This document shows positions 21,912-31,614 of a stretch of DNA of 64,000 nucleotides, in pieces. The notes beneath the pieces are model-generated. The model searched no databases. It worked only from the letters and a program-made list of their open reading frames with translations, and was not told the DNA's origin. The first letter of the stretch is position 1. Each line of letters starts with the position of its first letter. The stretch lies in the NCBI RefSeq assembly GCF_002706745.1, contig NZ_CP017702.1, positions 1,674,001-1,738,000 of the forward strand, in the 5' to 3' direction. This stretch comes from Companilactobacillus farciminis KCTC 3681 = DSM 20184 (lineage in GTDB: Bacteria; Bacillota; Bacilli; Lactobacillales; Lactobacillaceae). Position numbers and translations under genes: made by a program.

Positions 21912-22538
21912 ATGGATGATATTGAATTACTAATCGAAAAACTACAAGCAATTGCACAAACTGGTAAACATTACAGTAAAGATGTCTTCGACCGTGAACG
22001 ATATGATCAATTAGAAGACGTCTCAAAACAATTAATCACTAAGCTAGTCAAGAACTCTTCTCAAAAGCAATTAGATATTTTCTTCGATGCTGATACTGGC
22101 TACGTTACACCGAAAGTCGATGTCCGAGCTGCAACTTTTAAAGACGACAAGATACTACTCGTTCGTGAAAAAAGCAGTGGCGAATGGTCAATTCCTGGTG
22201 GTTGGGGCGATATTGGTTATTCGGCTACCGATATTGCTGTCAAAGAAACTTTTGAAGAAGCTGGCATTACCGTCAAGCCAAAACGGATGATTGCTATCAA
22301 GGATATGCAAAAAAATCACTATCCTAAGAAGAACCTCAACTATGTGTACAAACTATTCTTTGAATGCATCCCTACTGAAGACGATATTCACAGTGGCGTA
22401 GAAACTTCTGACGTTAAATATTTCACCTTGGAAGAAGCTTTAAAACTTAATTTATCCTTAGCTAGAAATATGCCGGATGACTTCAAACGGGCTTTTGCAT
22501 GTCACAAGGCTGATAATTGGGAAACTTATTTTGACTAA
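21912..22538 (+). CDS. Nudix hydrolase with N-terminal YjhB-type domain
   Basis: A 208-residue protein. The first 60 residues form the small helical domain found before Nudix domains of the ADP-ribose pyrophosphatase-like group (PF12535). The Nudix box is PGGWGDIGYSATDIAVKETFEEAGI; the metal-binding EExG is intact, and the GGWxDxG form with Lys in place of the usual Arg is typical of this subgroup. It probably hydrolyses a nucleoside diphosphate linked to X, such as ADP-ribose. AAAGGCGG precedes the ATG. Confidence 0.88.
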   Translation: MDDIELLIEKLQAIAQTGKHYSKDVFDRERYDQLEDVSKQLITKLVKNSSQKQLDIFFDADTGYVTPKVDVRAATFKDDKILLVREKSSGEWSIPGGWGDIGYSATDIAVKETFEEAGITVKPKRMIAIKDMQKNHYPKKNLNYVYKLFFECIPTEDDIHSGVETSDVKYFTLEEALKLNLSLARNMPDDFKRAFACHKADNWETYFD

Positions 22539-22583
22539 AAAATGTCCAACTGGATTTTGAAAATTTCAGTTGGACATTTTTTA
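22537..22583 (+). terminator. Bidirectional terminator between the Nudix and UvrA-like genes
   Basis: A 14-bp stem AAAATGTCCAACTG / CAGTTGGACATTTT with T runs in both directions lies between convergent genes. Confidence 0.93.
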
Positions 22584-24845
22584 TTTAACTAATTTTTTTA
22601 AAGCCACTCCAGTTCGCGATTCCAAATGCTGCATACTGTCTTTTGGCGTACCTTCAAAACAAACTTTACCACCATATTTACCAGCATCAGGTCCCATATC
22701 TATTAACCAATCAGCTTGAGAAATAAGCGATAAATTATGCTCAATCACAATCAAAGTGTTGCCGTTATCAACAAGCTTTTCAAATAAATCAATCAAACGT
22801 TTCGTGTCATTCAAATGTAAACCCGTCGTTGGTTCATCTAAGAAATATACGCTGCCTTCGTGGTCTAGTTCGAGCGCCAATTTGACACGTTGCACTTCCC
22901 CACCAGACAGAGTAGTCATTGATTGACTCAGGTTCAAGTATCCCAGACCGACCTTTTCAAGTAAATCGACTTTTTTCAAAATATTAGGAACATCTTTGAA
23001 GAAATCTAAAGTGTCATCAATCGACATGTTCATCACTTCAGAGATATCTTTGTCGTGATACTTGTATTGCAAAGCTTCTTGACTGTATCTTTTACCACCG
23101 CACAATTCACAAGTTTGAACGACCGGATCCATAAAAGCCATTTCTGTTATTGTCACACCTTTACCTTTACAACGTGGACAAGCACCTTTGCCATTATAAC
23201 TAAATAATTGCGTCGAGACTTTATTTGCATTGGCAAAAAGTTTTCGCAAGGGATTCAAAATATTCAAATACGTCGCAGGAGTTGAGCGAATATTTACTCC
23301 GACAGAATCTTGACTAAGGTCAACGTAATCCATCCCTGACATCTGTTGTTTAAATGCATTAACTAAGGTACTTTTCCCAGACCCAGCCGGTCCAGACACA
23401 ACTGTCAAAACACCCTTAGGAATCCTAGCACTGACCTTATTCAAATTATGAGAGGTAATATTTTGGACACTGATCCAATCACTAACTTTTCTAGGTTGCC
23501 GAAATTTTATCGGAGTTCGTAGCATCTTTCCAGTAATTGTATTAGATTTCAACAGTTCAGAATACGTTCCGGTAAAAGTTACTTCTCCGCCAGCTTTACC
23601 AGCCTTAGGTCCAATTTCTACCACATAGTCAGCCGCCGAAATAATTGCCGGATTGTGGTCGACTAGAACGATCGTATTTCCTTGATTCTTTAATTTTTCC
23701 AATGATTTAGTGATCAATTGAATATCGTGTGGATGCAACCCGACACTTGGTTCATCTAAGACATAAACTAAATCTGACAAAGAACTAGTCAAATATTTAG
23801 CAATTTTGATTCGTTGTGCTTCTCCGCCGGATAAAGTATCAGTTCCACGATTCAAGGAAAGATAGCCCAGTCCAATATTTACTAACGATTGAACTTTACT
23901 ACGCAATTCACGGACCATCGTCTTAGCTTTGAAGTCAGTAATACTATCCAAGAACTTTAACACGTTGACTAAATCCATCTCACCAACTTCAGCAATGTTT
24001 TTGCCTTCTATCTTGGCTGTCAGTGCTTTACTATTCAAACGTGTTCCGTGACATACTGGACAAGTTTTTCTCGTAACGATTTTTTCCAGTGCTGCTTGAT
24101 GATGACGACCTGAAGCACTGTGGATCACTGAACGAAGCATCCGTGGAACTAATCCTTCGTATTGAGCCGTTCGAGCCCAAGTTTTTGGAGGATTCTTCAA
24201 CTTTTGCTTTGGCGCATGCATAAACATTTCATATTCATCTTTAGAATAATCTTTGATTTTTTTATCAAGGTCAAAGAGACCACTGTTGCCATACTCTTTC
24301 CAACGCCACGTCCCCGGCTGAAAGCCAACAAAAGTCACTGCTCCTTCATTCAAAGATTTGTTAGGGTCAATCAATTGGCTCTCATCCACCTCATCGACAA
24401 AGCCTAAGCCCTGACAATTAGGACACATTCCTTGTGGCAGATTAAACGAAAACCATTCATAATAACCTACCCAAGGCTGTCCGATTCGTGAAAACATCAG
24501 TCGTAAAACCGAATAAATTCCCGTATAAGTTGCCAAAGTTGAGCGAGAATTCCGTCCAATTGGTTTTTGCTCAACCACGATTGCTACTGGCAAATGCTCG
24601 ATACTATCAAACTGTGGTTGACCATATTTAGGTAAATACTGTTGCGTAAAACTCGGAAAAGTCTCATTCAATTCCCGTCGAGAAACTGCTGCTAAAGTAT
24701 CAAAAACTAAAGAGGATTTACCCGAACCTGACAATCCAGCAAAAACAGTCATCTTATGTTTAGGAATATCCAAATCAACGTTTTTTAGATTATTTTCTCT
24801 AGCGCCATGAATACTGATGGCACCATCTTGGAATATATCAGTCAT
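22581..24845 (-). CDS. UvrA-like ATPase, short form (UvrA2 type)
   Basis: This 754-residue tandem ABC ATPase is related to the nucleotide-excision-repair damage sensor UvrA but is about 190 residues shorter. It has two P-loops (GLSGSGKSS at 37-45 and GPAGSGKST near 480) and two signatures (LSGGEAQRIK and LSGGEVQRVK). The Cys pairs are CPNC, CPVC, CPRC and CELC. A housekeeping UvrA would have the UvrB-binding and insertion domains between the first Walker A and signature; these look reduced here. Such short paralogues are linked in the literature to drug or DNA-damage tolerance. The gene stands alone. Confidence 0.85.
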   Translation of the reverse strand: MTDIFQDGAISIHGARENNLKNVDLDIPKHKMTVFAGLSGSGKSSLVFDTLAAVSRRELNETFPSFTQQYLPKYGQPQFDSIEHLPVAIVVEQKPIGRNSRSTLATYTGIYSVLRLMFSRIGQPWVGYYEWFSFNLPQGMCPNCQGLGFVDEVDESQLIDPNKSLNEGAVTFVGFQPGTWRWKEYGNSGLFDLDKKIKDYSKDEYEMFMHAPKQKLKNPPKTWARTAQYEGLVPRMLRSVIHSASGRHHQAALEKIVTRKTCPVCHGTRLNSKALTAKIEGKNIAEVGEMDLVNVLKFLDSITDFKAKTMVRELRSKVQSLVNIGLGYLSLNRGTDTLSGGEAQRIKIAKYLTSSLSDLVYVLDEPSVGLHPHDIQLITKSLEKLKNQGNTIVLVDHNPAIISAADYVVEIGPKAGKAGGEVTFTGTYSELLKSNTITGKMLRTPIKFRQPRKVSDWISVQNITSHNLNKVSARIPKGVLTVVSGPAGSGKSTLVNAFKQQMSGMDYVDLSQDSVGVNIRSTPATYLNILNPLRKLFANANKVSTQLFSYNGKGACPRCKGKGVTITEMAFMDPVVQTCELCGGKRYSQEALQYKYHDKDISEVMNMSIDDTLDFFKDVPNILKKVDLLEKVGLGYLNLSQSMTTLSGGEVQRVKLALELDHEGSVYFLDEPTTGLHLNDTKRLIDLFEKLVDNGNTLIVIEHNLSLISQADWLIDMGPDAGKYGGKVCFEGTPKDSMQHLESRTGVALKKLVK

Positions 24846-24926
24846 ATAAAACTCCTATTCTGAAATATCATTACATTATTAATCTTACTCCAGATTAAAA
24901 TACGGGGATATTTTTAACCCTTAGCA

Positions 24927-24966
24927 CAAAAAAACTCATCAACGTTAATTACGCTAATGAGTTTAT
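24927..24966 (-). terminator. Terminator after the oleate hydratase gene
   Basis: An AAACTCAT-AGCG / ACGTTGATGAGTTT stem followed on the minus strand by TTTTTTTGTG. Confidence 0.85.
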
Positions 24967-24972
24967 CTCTAT

Positions 24973-26745
24973 CTAAAGCAAATGTGCATCTTTCATTAAT
25001 TCTTCAATATAAGTTCCATGGATTTTCTCCATGACTTTCTTCTCTACCATGCGCTCCTTAAATGGCAACTTAATATCTTCTAACTTCTTCTTGCCATCCA
25101 AGTAGTAAATAGCTCTCAACAATACTCTGACATCGTATGCTGAACCAAAGACCTCTGGAACACCACGATCAACATCTAGCAAAGTATAGACAGCTTCCAT
25201 AGCAGTTCTAACTGAATATTCAGTTGTAAAGACTGTATCACGTTCAGTTTCGGCAAAGTTTCCAATGAAGGCTAAATTCTTTGAACCCTTTGGTACTACT
25301 AAAGGACGGTCGCCCACTTTTCTAGGCATGAAGTAAGAAGTGATATATGGCATGTGAGCAGGAATCGTATTGGCATGGTTCTTAGCAATATCTTCAATCT
25401 TATCAGTTGGGACGCCAATGTGATACAACCATTCTTCACATAGCTCATCACCGCTACATTCTGTGATCTTCTTGTGAACAAAGTTACCAGGTTTGTCAGA
25501 GAACAATCCATAAACCCAAACAACTAATTCATTATCTTTTTGTCTCTTAAAGTGTTTTTGACGACTGATTGAATAACCATACAACCAATTTGAATCCTTA
25601 ATAGTTACTGGTCCACTAGTAACAATTGACCCACTGTGAGGATCTTTTTTACTAATTTTTTCAATATATGGAACCACTTGATCATCCGTCAAAGTAATTG
25701 TTCCAGAAATTACCCAATTAGCTTCAGGAATATTCTTGCAAAAGACATCTGGATTACCAAAGGCAGGGTCTTGTTTAGCCAAATTCTCCCAAAGTGACCA
25801 GCTACTGCCTAGTTCATGTTCGACTGGAGCTGGATGAGTTTTATCACCATATGTAGTACTCTCAGTGATCGAACCATTAGTGACAAAGACTAAGTCGTTT
25901 TCAGTTAATTTGATAGAACTGTCTTTGCCATCAGTCGTCATCTCAATTTCTGTGGCAACCTTACCATCACCAGAAGTATCGACTTGAATGTTTTCAACGT
26001 GAGTATTGTAAGTAAATTGCACACCTTTGTCTTCCAAAAATTTAACCATTGGTTGAATGAGTGATTCATATTGATTGTACTTAGTGAATCTCAATGATGA
26101 CAAATTAGACAATGAATCGATGTGATGGCAAAAACGCATCAAATAACGTCTCATTTCCATTGCACTAGCCCATGGTTCAAAAGCAAACATTGTTGACCAG
26201 TAGAGCCAGAAATTAGAATTCAAGAAATCTTCTGAAAATACTTCGTTGATCTTCTTGCCATCCAAATCTTTCTCCGGTGTCATCACCAAATCGAGCAATT
26301 CTTGAACTGCCTTAGGAGTCAAAGTTAAATCTCCTTCAGTTGGTAATTCTTTGCCTTGCTCCTGAATAACACGACCATGAGAGAAACTAGGATCTTTTTT
26401 ATTCAACCAATAAAATTCATCCAAAACAGAAGCATCTGGATTTTCCAAAGATGGAATCGATCTAAACAAATCCCAAAGAGTTTCAAAATGTGGTTCCATT
26501 TCTCTTCCACCACGAATAATGTAACCCTTTTGTTCATTCCAAATACCATCCATACTACCACCAGGTAGTCCTAATTCTTCTAAAATATGAATTTTATCTG
26601 GTTTCATTTGACCATCACGAATCAAAAAAGTTACGGCAGCTAAACCAGCTAATCCTGAACCTACAATATAAGCTGATTTTTCATCAACTCCAGCTGGCTT
26701 CATTGGTCTTGCAAATGCTTCATAATTTCCATTACTTCTATACAT
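24973..26745 (-). CDS. ohyA: Oleate hydratase (myosin-cross-reactive antigen family)
   Basis: FAD-dependent hydration of the cis-9 double bond of oleate and related free fatty acids to 10-hydroxy acids, a detoxification of unsaturated fatty acids at the membrane. The ATG at 26745 follows GAGGCGG, giving 590 residues; the in-frame codons upstream lack a ribosome site. The dinucleotide fold begins [18 protein letters not shown]. Other family segments are [49 protein letters not shown] and [25 protein letters not shown]. The length is normal. The gene is monocistronic. Confidence 0.96.
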   Translation of the reverse strand: MYRSNGNYEAFARPMKPAGVDEKSAYIVGSGLAGLAAVTFLIRDGQMKPDKIHILEELGLPGGSMDGIWNEQKGYIIRGGREMEPHFETLWDLFRSIPSLENPDASVLDEFYWLNKKDPSFSHGRVIQEQGKELPTEGDLTLTPKAVQELLDLVMTPEKDLDGKKINEVFSEDFLNSNFWLYWSTMFAFEPWASAMEMRRYLMRFCHHIDSLSNLSSLRFTKYNQYESLIQPMVKFLEDKGVQFTYNTHVENIQVDTSGDGKVATEIEMTTDGKDSSIKLTENDLVFVTNGSITESTTYGDKTHPAPVEHELGSSWSLWENLAKQDPAFGNPDVFCKNIPEANWVISGTITLTDDQVVPYIEKISKKDPHSGSIVTSGPVTIKDSNWLYGYSISRQKHFKRQKDNELVVWVYGLFSDKPGNFVHKKITECSGDELCEEWLYHIGVPTDKIEDIAKNHANTIPAHMPYITSYFMPRKVGDRPLVVPKGSKNLAFIGNFAETERDTVFTTEYSVRTAMEAVYTLLDVDRGVPEVFGSAYDVRVLLRAIYYLDGKKKLEDIKLPFKERMVEKKVMEKIHGTYIEELMKDAHLL

Positions 26746-26857
26746 AAGAACCGCCTCTTGTTGTATCATTTTATTTTGTAACTGTTTACAACCAGAATAT
26801 AGTTCCAATTATCATTTTTTGCAATAGTAAACTTATGTATTTTGAGACAGAATATAA

Positions 26858-26900
26858 AAAGAGTGTCATTTGCGATAAAAACAAATAACACTCTCATTTT
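26858..26900 (-). terminator. Terminator after the aldo/keto reductase gene
   Basis: A GAGTGTTATTTG / CAAATGACACTC stem on the minus strand, followed by TTTTTAT. Confidence 0.87.
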
Positions 26901-27725
26901 TTAAAACTCTTCATATACCGCTGGATCTTGATTCTTCGTTCGACCGTTAGGCTTAGTCAAACCGTTGATTTGACGCATATCTTCTTCCGAAATTTCAAAA
27001 TCAAAAATATCCATATTTTCACGTTGACGAACTGGTGAAGCTGATTTGGGAATAGGAATTGTATTTAATTGCAATTCCCATCTCAGTATCATTTGACCAA
27101 CAGTTTTTTTATATTTTTTGCTTAATTTAATCAATAATTCATCTTGCAATACAGAACTAGCACGTCCAAGTGGACTCCAGTCCATCGTTACGATACCGTT
27201 ATCTGCATCAAATTGACGCATTGGTTCTTGGTTGAAGTATGGATGCAACTCAATTTGATTAACGCTTGGCATAATGCCTGTTTCATCTTTTAGTTTGTTC
27301 AAATGTTCTGGTAAAAAGTTGCAGACACCAATCGACTTTACGAGTCCAAATTTTTGGGCATCAATCAAAGCTTGCCAAGCTTCAACATACATACCACGCT
27401 TAGGATTAGGCCAGTGCAATAAATACAAGTCAAAATAATCTAGGTGTGCTCGATACAACGATTCTTGTAGCGCCGTTATGGCATCATCGTAAGCGTAATA
27501 TCGACCGGGTAATTTAGAAGTAACTGTCAATTGATCACGATTAATGCCACTTTCAGCAATAGCTCTACCAACGGTGCCCTCATTTTCATAATTATAGGCT
27601 GTATCCAGCATCGTATAACCATTGTTAATGGCCGAAACAATACTTTGAACACCACTACGTCCATTTAACTTGTAAGTTCCAAAACCAAAACTAGGAATCT
27701 TTTGTCCATCATTTAATTTATACAT
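26901..27725 (-). CDS. Aldo/keto reductase
   Basis: A 274-residue NADPH-dependent carbonyl reductase. The catalytic tetrad is visible as Asp and Tyr in MLDTAYNYENEGTVGRA, Lys in TVTSKLPG and His in YLLHWPNP. The cofactor end reads IPIPKSASPVRQRENMDIFDFEIS. The start ATG at 27725 lies nine bases after GGAGG, and an in-frame TTG further up overlaps that site. It resembles 2,5-diketo-gluconate reductase and YvgN-type enzymes; the substrate is unknown. Confidence 0.92.
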   Translation of the reverse strand: MYKLNDGQKIPSFGFGTYKLNGRSGVQSIVSAINNGYTMLDTAYNYENEGTVGRAIAESGINRDQLTVTSKLPGRYYAYDDAITALQESLYRAHLDYFDLYLLHWPNPKRGMYVEAWQALIDAQKFGLVKSIGVCNFLPEHLNKLKDETGIMPSVNQIELHPYFNQEPMRQFDADNGIVTMDWSPLGRASSVLQDELLIKLSKKYKKTVGQMILRWELQLNTIPIPKSASPVRQRENMDIFDFEISEEDMRQINGLTKPNGRTKNQDPAVYEEF

Positions 27726-27781
27726 GAATATAATCCTCCTCAATACTTATAAACTACAACAAATTGAGAAATTGGACAAAA

Positions 27782-27818
27782 GAAAAAGTCCTACATCAAT
27801 CCGTGATGTAGGACTTTA
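27782..27818 (-). terminator. Terminator behind the secreted serine hydrolase gene
   Basis: A 13-bp stem of AAAGTCCTACATC paired with GATGTAGGACTTT, followed by TTC on the minus strand. A second short hairpin, GCAGGTAG-C-CTACCTGT, lies at about 27870-27886 between the gene and this terminator. Confidence 0.85.
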
Positions 27819-27929
27819 GACCACCTTACAGAAAACTTTGGAATGTGCAAAGCAGTCATTTTAATTCACAGGTAGGCTACCTGCATAAATAATCATACAA
27901 GCATTTACGAGAAATAGCTACCATTATTT

Positions 27930-29006
27930 TTATTTTTCGTTGACCATTTGATAAATTGTCTTAGCGGCTGGCTTAATATCAGCTGCCAATCTGGAATAAT
28001 TTTCCAAAACAATAACGGCGTTCTTTCCATTATGAGAAATATGCATCACGGTTTGAAAGCCATAACCCCAACCATTAGCAAAGTTATCATTTGGACGATG
28101 ATACAAACCGCCTCCATAAGTACTGCCACTACCAGGCTTAAATAGCTCTTTACGAGATTTTTTGCTCAAGTAAGAACCGGTCATAATATATTTTTCTACT
28201 TTATATAAATCATTGGCACTCATATAAATTTGGCCAGTACCTAACTCATCAAATTCGAACCATTTTCTCGTATAAAAAGCGTTCTTGTAATCGAGTCGTG
28301 ATGACAATGGATCGATATTGTTATATCCAGTAGCTTTGAGAATATTAGGATCATTGTCGTATGCAAAAATCGTATTATCCAAATCAAGTTTCTTAATAAA
28401 AGTATCGGTAAACAACTGACGATATGATTCACCAGTCAACTTTTCCAAGATACCACTCAACAAATTGAAGTTAATCGCTTGATAATCCCACTTACCATGC
28501 AAAAAATTAGAGAATTTGATGTTAGTAATATCTTCATGAATAATATCTTCATCGGAAAGAATCCGACTAGGCCCAATATCACCCTTTAAAATCAAGCCCG
28601 AAGTCATGTCGAGCATTTGTCTAATGGTGATTTTTTTACTGCCGGGAATCTGTGGATAAAATTTAGACAATTTATCACTTAACTTCAGCTTGCCATCTTG
28701 AACTTGCTTCATGATCATCGCTGCTGTCATTGACTTCTGTACGGAATCAATCTCATAAGTTGTATTCTTATCATTGTCGATGCCATTAGCATAATTGGCA
28801 AAACCGCGGCTAGTTTGATAAATCGGCTTACCATTTTTAACGACCAACAATGTTCCAGAATATCCTTTCTGATCTAATAAGCTGTCGATTTTTTGATTAA
28901 ATTCACTGTCAGCCGATGAATCAGTTGAATCTGCCAAAACAGTCTCAGGAGCTAATCCTGAAAAGATTGCTAAAAGCATGAAAAGAACTAAAATATTTTT
29001 TTTCAT
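27930..29006 (-). CDS. Secreted serine hydrolase of the class C beta-lactamase/PBP fold
   Basis: A 358-residue exported protein. The ATG at 29006 follows AGGTG and starts a signal peptide (KKNILVLFMLLAIFSGLAPETVLA, cleavage likely before DST). The SxxK motif is SVQKSMTAAM, the tyrosine motif lies in YQAINFNLLSGILEKLTGESYRQLF, and the third region is HISHNGKNAVIVLENY. No LPXTG or membrane anchor is seen. It may edit peptidoglycan or hydrolyse an ester; the substrate is unknown. Confidence 0.87.
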   Translation of the reverse strand: MKKNILVLFMLLAIFSGLAPETVLADSTDSSADSEFNQKIDSLLDQKGYSGTLLVVKNGKPIYQTSRGFANYANGIDNDKNTTYEIDSVQKSMTAAMIMKQVQDGKLKLSDKLSKFYPQIPGSKKITIRQMLDMTSGLILKGDIGPSRILSDEDIIHEDITNIKFSNFLHGKWDYQAINFNLLSGILEKLTGESYRQLFTDTFIKKLDLDNTIFAYDNDPNILKATGYNNIDPLSSRLDYKNAFYTRKWFEFDELGTGQIYMSANDLYKVEKYIMTGSYLSKKSRKELFKPGSGSTYGGGLYHRPNDNFANGWGYGFQTVMHISHNGKNAVIVLENYSRLAADIKPAAKTIYQMVNEK

Positions 29007-29167
29007 AACACACACCTGTGAAACCTGTCTAGAAACCTTCCTCAATTCACAATTATAAATTATTTTCCCAAAAAGGAATACTAATAAACTCATTAATATT
29101 GCTTGTTAAAGACTAGAAAATATCCGATATGGTAAAATGGATTCAATAAGAAAAGAAGGAGATTTAA

Positions 29168-29716
29168 ATGAAAACTATAATAATTATCGTTGTTATTATC
29201 TTATTGATTGCTATTTATGCTGGCATGTACAATAGCCTCGTTAAATATCGTAATCGTGCTCGTGAATTCAGTTCTCAAATCGACGTTCAATTGAAACGTC
29301 GGACTGATTTGATTCCTAACTTAGTTGAAACTGTCAAAGGTTACGCTAAGCACGAAAAAGAAACTCTCGCAAACGTTATCCAATTAAGAAATAACGTTAA
29401 CGCAGCTGACTCGTTACAAGACAAAGTCGAAGCTGACAGTGCCTTGAGTGGTGCTTTGAGACAAGTCTTTGCCTTGGCCGAAAACTATCCTGATTTAAAA
29501 GCCAATCAAGAATTCTCTCAATTAATGGAAGAATTATCCAACACTGAAAATAAAGTTTCATATGCACGTCAAGCTTACAACAGTCAAGTCCAGGCTTACG
29601 ATACCGCAATTCAAACTTTTCCACGTAACATCATTGCAGGAATTCATGGATTTAAGGAAATGAACTTCCTCCAAATTCCTGACGCTGATAAAGTTGCTCC
29701 TAAAGTTAAATTTTAG
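29168..29716 (+). CDS. lemA: LemA family protein
   Basis: A 182-residue protein with one N-terminal transmembrane helix (about 3-24) followed by a helical domain. Family segments are YNSLVKYRNRAREFSSQIDVQLKRRTDLIPNLVETVKGY and AYNSQVQAYDTAIQTFPRNIIAG. AGAAGGAG precedes the ATG. It forms an operon with htpX, 12 bases downstream, the usual arrangement in lactic acid bacteria. A role in envelope stress with HtpX is inferred from that linkage. Confidence 0.95.
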   Translation: MKTIIIIVVIILLIAIYAGMYNSLVKYRNRAREFSSQIDVQLKRRTDLIPNLVETVKGYAKHEKETLANVIQLRNNVNAADSLQDKVEADSALSGALRQVFALAENYPDLKANQEFSQLMEELSNTENKVSYARQAYNSQVQAYDTAIQTFPRNIIAGIHGFKEMNFLQIPDADKVAPKVKF

Positions 29717-29728
29717 TCGAGGGCTACA

Positions 29729-30637
29729 ATGATTTACGAACAGATTGATCGTAACAAACGTAAAACCTACTTGATATTTTTTATCTTCTTTTTGATATTA
29801 GCTGCTTTAGGCAGTTTTATCGGTGCCTATTTCTTCGACAATATTTACTCAGGTATCGTTGTAGCGGTAATTATTGCAGTCGTTTATACATTGATAACCT
29901 ACTTTCAGTCAACTAGTATCGTAATGCAAATGAACGGTGCTAAAAAACTCAACTCGGCTAAAGAAGCACCAGATCTATGGCACATCGTTGAAGACTTAAC
30001 AATGGTCGCTGACATCCCAATGCCAGAAATTTACATCATTGACGACCCTAGTCCTAACGCTTTTGCAACCGGGCGTGACCCAGAGCATTCAGCAGTTGCC
30101 GTAACTAGTGGTTTATATAAGATGATGAATCGTGAGGAACTAGAGGGCGTTTTGGCACATGAAATTTCTCACGTTAGAAACTACGATATTCGTGTTTCAA
30201 CTATTTCAGTCGCCTTGTCGTCAGCCATCATTTTGATTTGTTCTATTATCGGTAATGCTTATCGTTGGTGGATTCCGATGAGTGATGATGACCGTGACAA
30301 CAATAATTCTGGTGCTATTCGTGCAGTTCTTTGGTTAGTTGGTTTAATCTTTGCAATTATAGGACCAATGATTGCTACTCTAGTTCAGATGGCAATTTCA
30401 AGAAACCGTGAGTATTTGGCCGATGTTTCTGGTGCTGAGCTGACTAGAAATCCACAAGGACTGATCAATGCTCTCGAAAAGCTCGAACAGAGTACTAAAC
30501 CAATGAAACGAGTCGATGATGCTTCAGCGGCTCTTTATATTGATGATCCTAATAAGAAGAAACATTTTGCAGGATTATTCGATACTCATCCACCATTAGA
30601 CAAACGGATCGAAGCTTTAAAGAAGACCTTTCAGTAA
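29729..30637 (+). CDS. htpX: Membrane zinc metalloprotease HtpX
   Basis: M48-family integral-membrane protease that degrades misfolded membrane proteins. It is 302 residues. Two N-terminal helices (about 14-37 and 42-62) precede the catalytic domain with HEISH (His144, Glu145, His148), two further hydrophobic segments (about 157-176 and 195-220) and the third zinc ligand in SRNREYLADVSGAELT. DTHPPLDKRI marks the C-terminal end. It is the second gene of the lemA-htpX operon. Confidence 0.96.
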   Translation: MIYEQIDRNKRKTYLIFFIFFLILAALGSFIGAYFFDNIYSGIVVAVIIAVVYTLITYFQSTSIVMQMNGAKKLNSAKEAPDLWHIVEDLTMVADIPMPEIYIIDDPSPNAFATGRDPEHSAVAVTSGLYKMMNREELEGVLAHEISHVRNYDIRVSTISVALSSAIILICSIIGNAYRWWIPMSDDDRDNNNSGAIRAVLWLVGLIFAIIGPMIATLVQMAISRNREYLADVSGAELTRNPQGLINALEKLEQSTKPMKRVDDASAALYIDDPNKKKHFAGLFDTHPPLDKRIEALKKTFQ

Positions 30638-30670
30638 GAAGTTGATTGATTTCAACTTCTTTTTTATTTT
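30635..30670 (+). terminator. Terminator after htpX
   Basis: An AAGAAGTTGA / TCAACTTCTT stem followed by TTTTATTTTT, starting at the htpX stop codon. Confidence 0.88.
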
Positions 30671-30791
30671 TAATCCGTTATTTCCGAATTAAATTTGTTG
30701 TTAATGCAAATATTGTTCAATATTTCAGAAAATCTATGATAGAATCATATTTGGAGATTGAAGAAATCTTCGTAGTGAGGGGAATTTTTTT

Positions 30792-31595
30792 ATGTATATG
30801 TTATTACTCATTGTCATAGGTTTAATCGTACTGTTTACCGCTTTTATGATCAAACCTAAAAAACGAGTCCAAAAGAAGTTAGTATCCTTAGGAATAATCT
30901 TAGTTATTGCTGGGGGTTCAGGAGTTTATCAGTCCTATCAAGGGAATTTAAGTACTGGCGATAATCCTAAACGGGTTGAAAAAACCACTACTGCTGATTC
31001 TGACTTGGCTAACTTGAATTATCAAGGTACTCAAGAAGTGGAAGTTAATAACAATACACCTACTTTCACAAAATCCGAACTAACTGTTTCGAATGGTCCT
31101 TGGCAACAATTTGCCGACTTAGACAATTTAAACCGAGCCATCCAAGCAGATGCTTTATTAAGTAAAAGTCTGATGCCTACTGCCAAACGTGAAGCACTCT
31201 ATGTTAACCCTACTGGTTGGCATAATAAGCGTATTAAAGGCGGTTGGCTATATAATCGTTCACACTTAATCGGTTATCAATTGACTGGACAAAATAATAA
31301 TCCTAAGAATCTGATGACCGGTACCCGCTCTTTGAACTCGCCTGAAATGCTCAAACATGAAAACGATATTGCTTACTATCTCAAGCAAAATCCTAATAAC
31401 TTTATTAGATATCGTGTCAAACCGATATATCGTGGCGATGAATTAGTTGCTCGTGGCGTCCAAATGATGGCTGAGTCCTTGTCTAGCAACGGACAAGCCG
31501 ATCATGGAGTTTCTTTCAACGTTTATATCTTTAATGTTGAAAAGGGTGTGAAGATTAATTATAGTGATGGTACCAGCGTAGTTAATAATAATTAA
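30792..31595 (+). CDS. Membrane-anchored DNA/RNA non-specific endonuclease (EndA-like)
   Basis: This is a 267-residue protein. Two short hydrophobic helices (about 2-20 and 31-46) are followed by a spacer and a NUC-type nuclease domain (about 95-260). The catalytic His is in WLYNRSHLIGYQLTG (His158), followed by NNPKNLMTGTRSLN, which supplies the metal-binding Asn. It resembles EndA of streptococci, which degrades one strand during DNA uptake, and secreted nucleases of lactobacilli. The ATG follows GTGAGGGGAA. No competence gene is adjacent, so a nutritional or competence role cannot be decided. Confidence 0.88.
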   Translation: MYMLLLIVIGLIVLFTAFMIKPKKRVQKKLVSLGIILVIAGGSGVYQSYQGNLSTGDNPKRVEKTTTADSDLANLNYQGTQEVEVNNNTPTFTKSELTVSNGPWQQFADLDNLNRAIQADALLSKSLMPTAKREALYVNPTGWHNKRIKGGWLYNRSHLIGYQLTGQNNNPKNLMTGTRSLNSPEMLKHENDIAYYLKQNPNNFIRYRVKPIYRGDELVARGVQMMAESLSSNGQADHGVSFNVYIFNVEKGVKINYSDGTSVVNNN

Positions 31596-31614
31596 TGATT
31601 AGGAGATGGTCGTA

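Noticed and set aside
21011..22538. Rgg/SHP-type quorum-sensing locus
   Set aside because: The HTH-TPR regulator has the right architecture, but I found no short hydrophobic peptide gene with a ribosome site on either side.
31606..31608. ATG start for glyA
   Set aside because: It lies one base after AGGAG, too close for initiation; the GTG at 31615 has proper spacing and the expected N-terminus.
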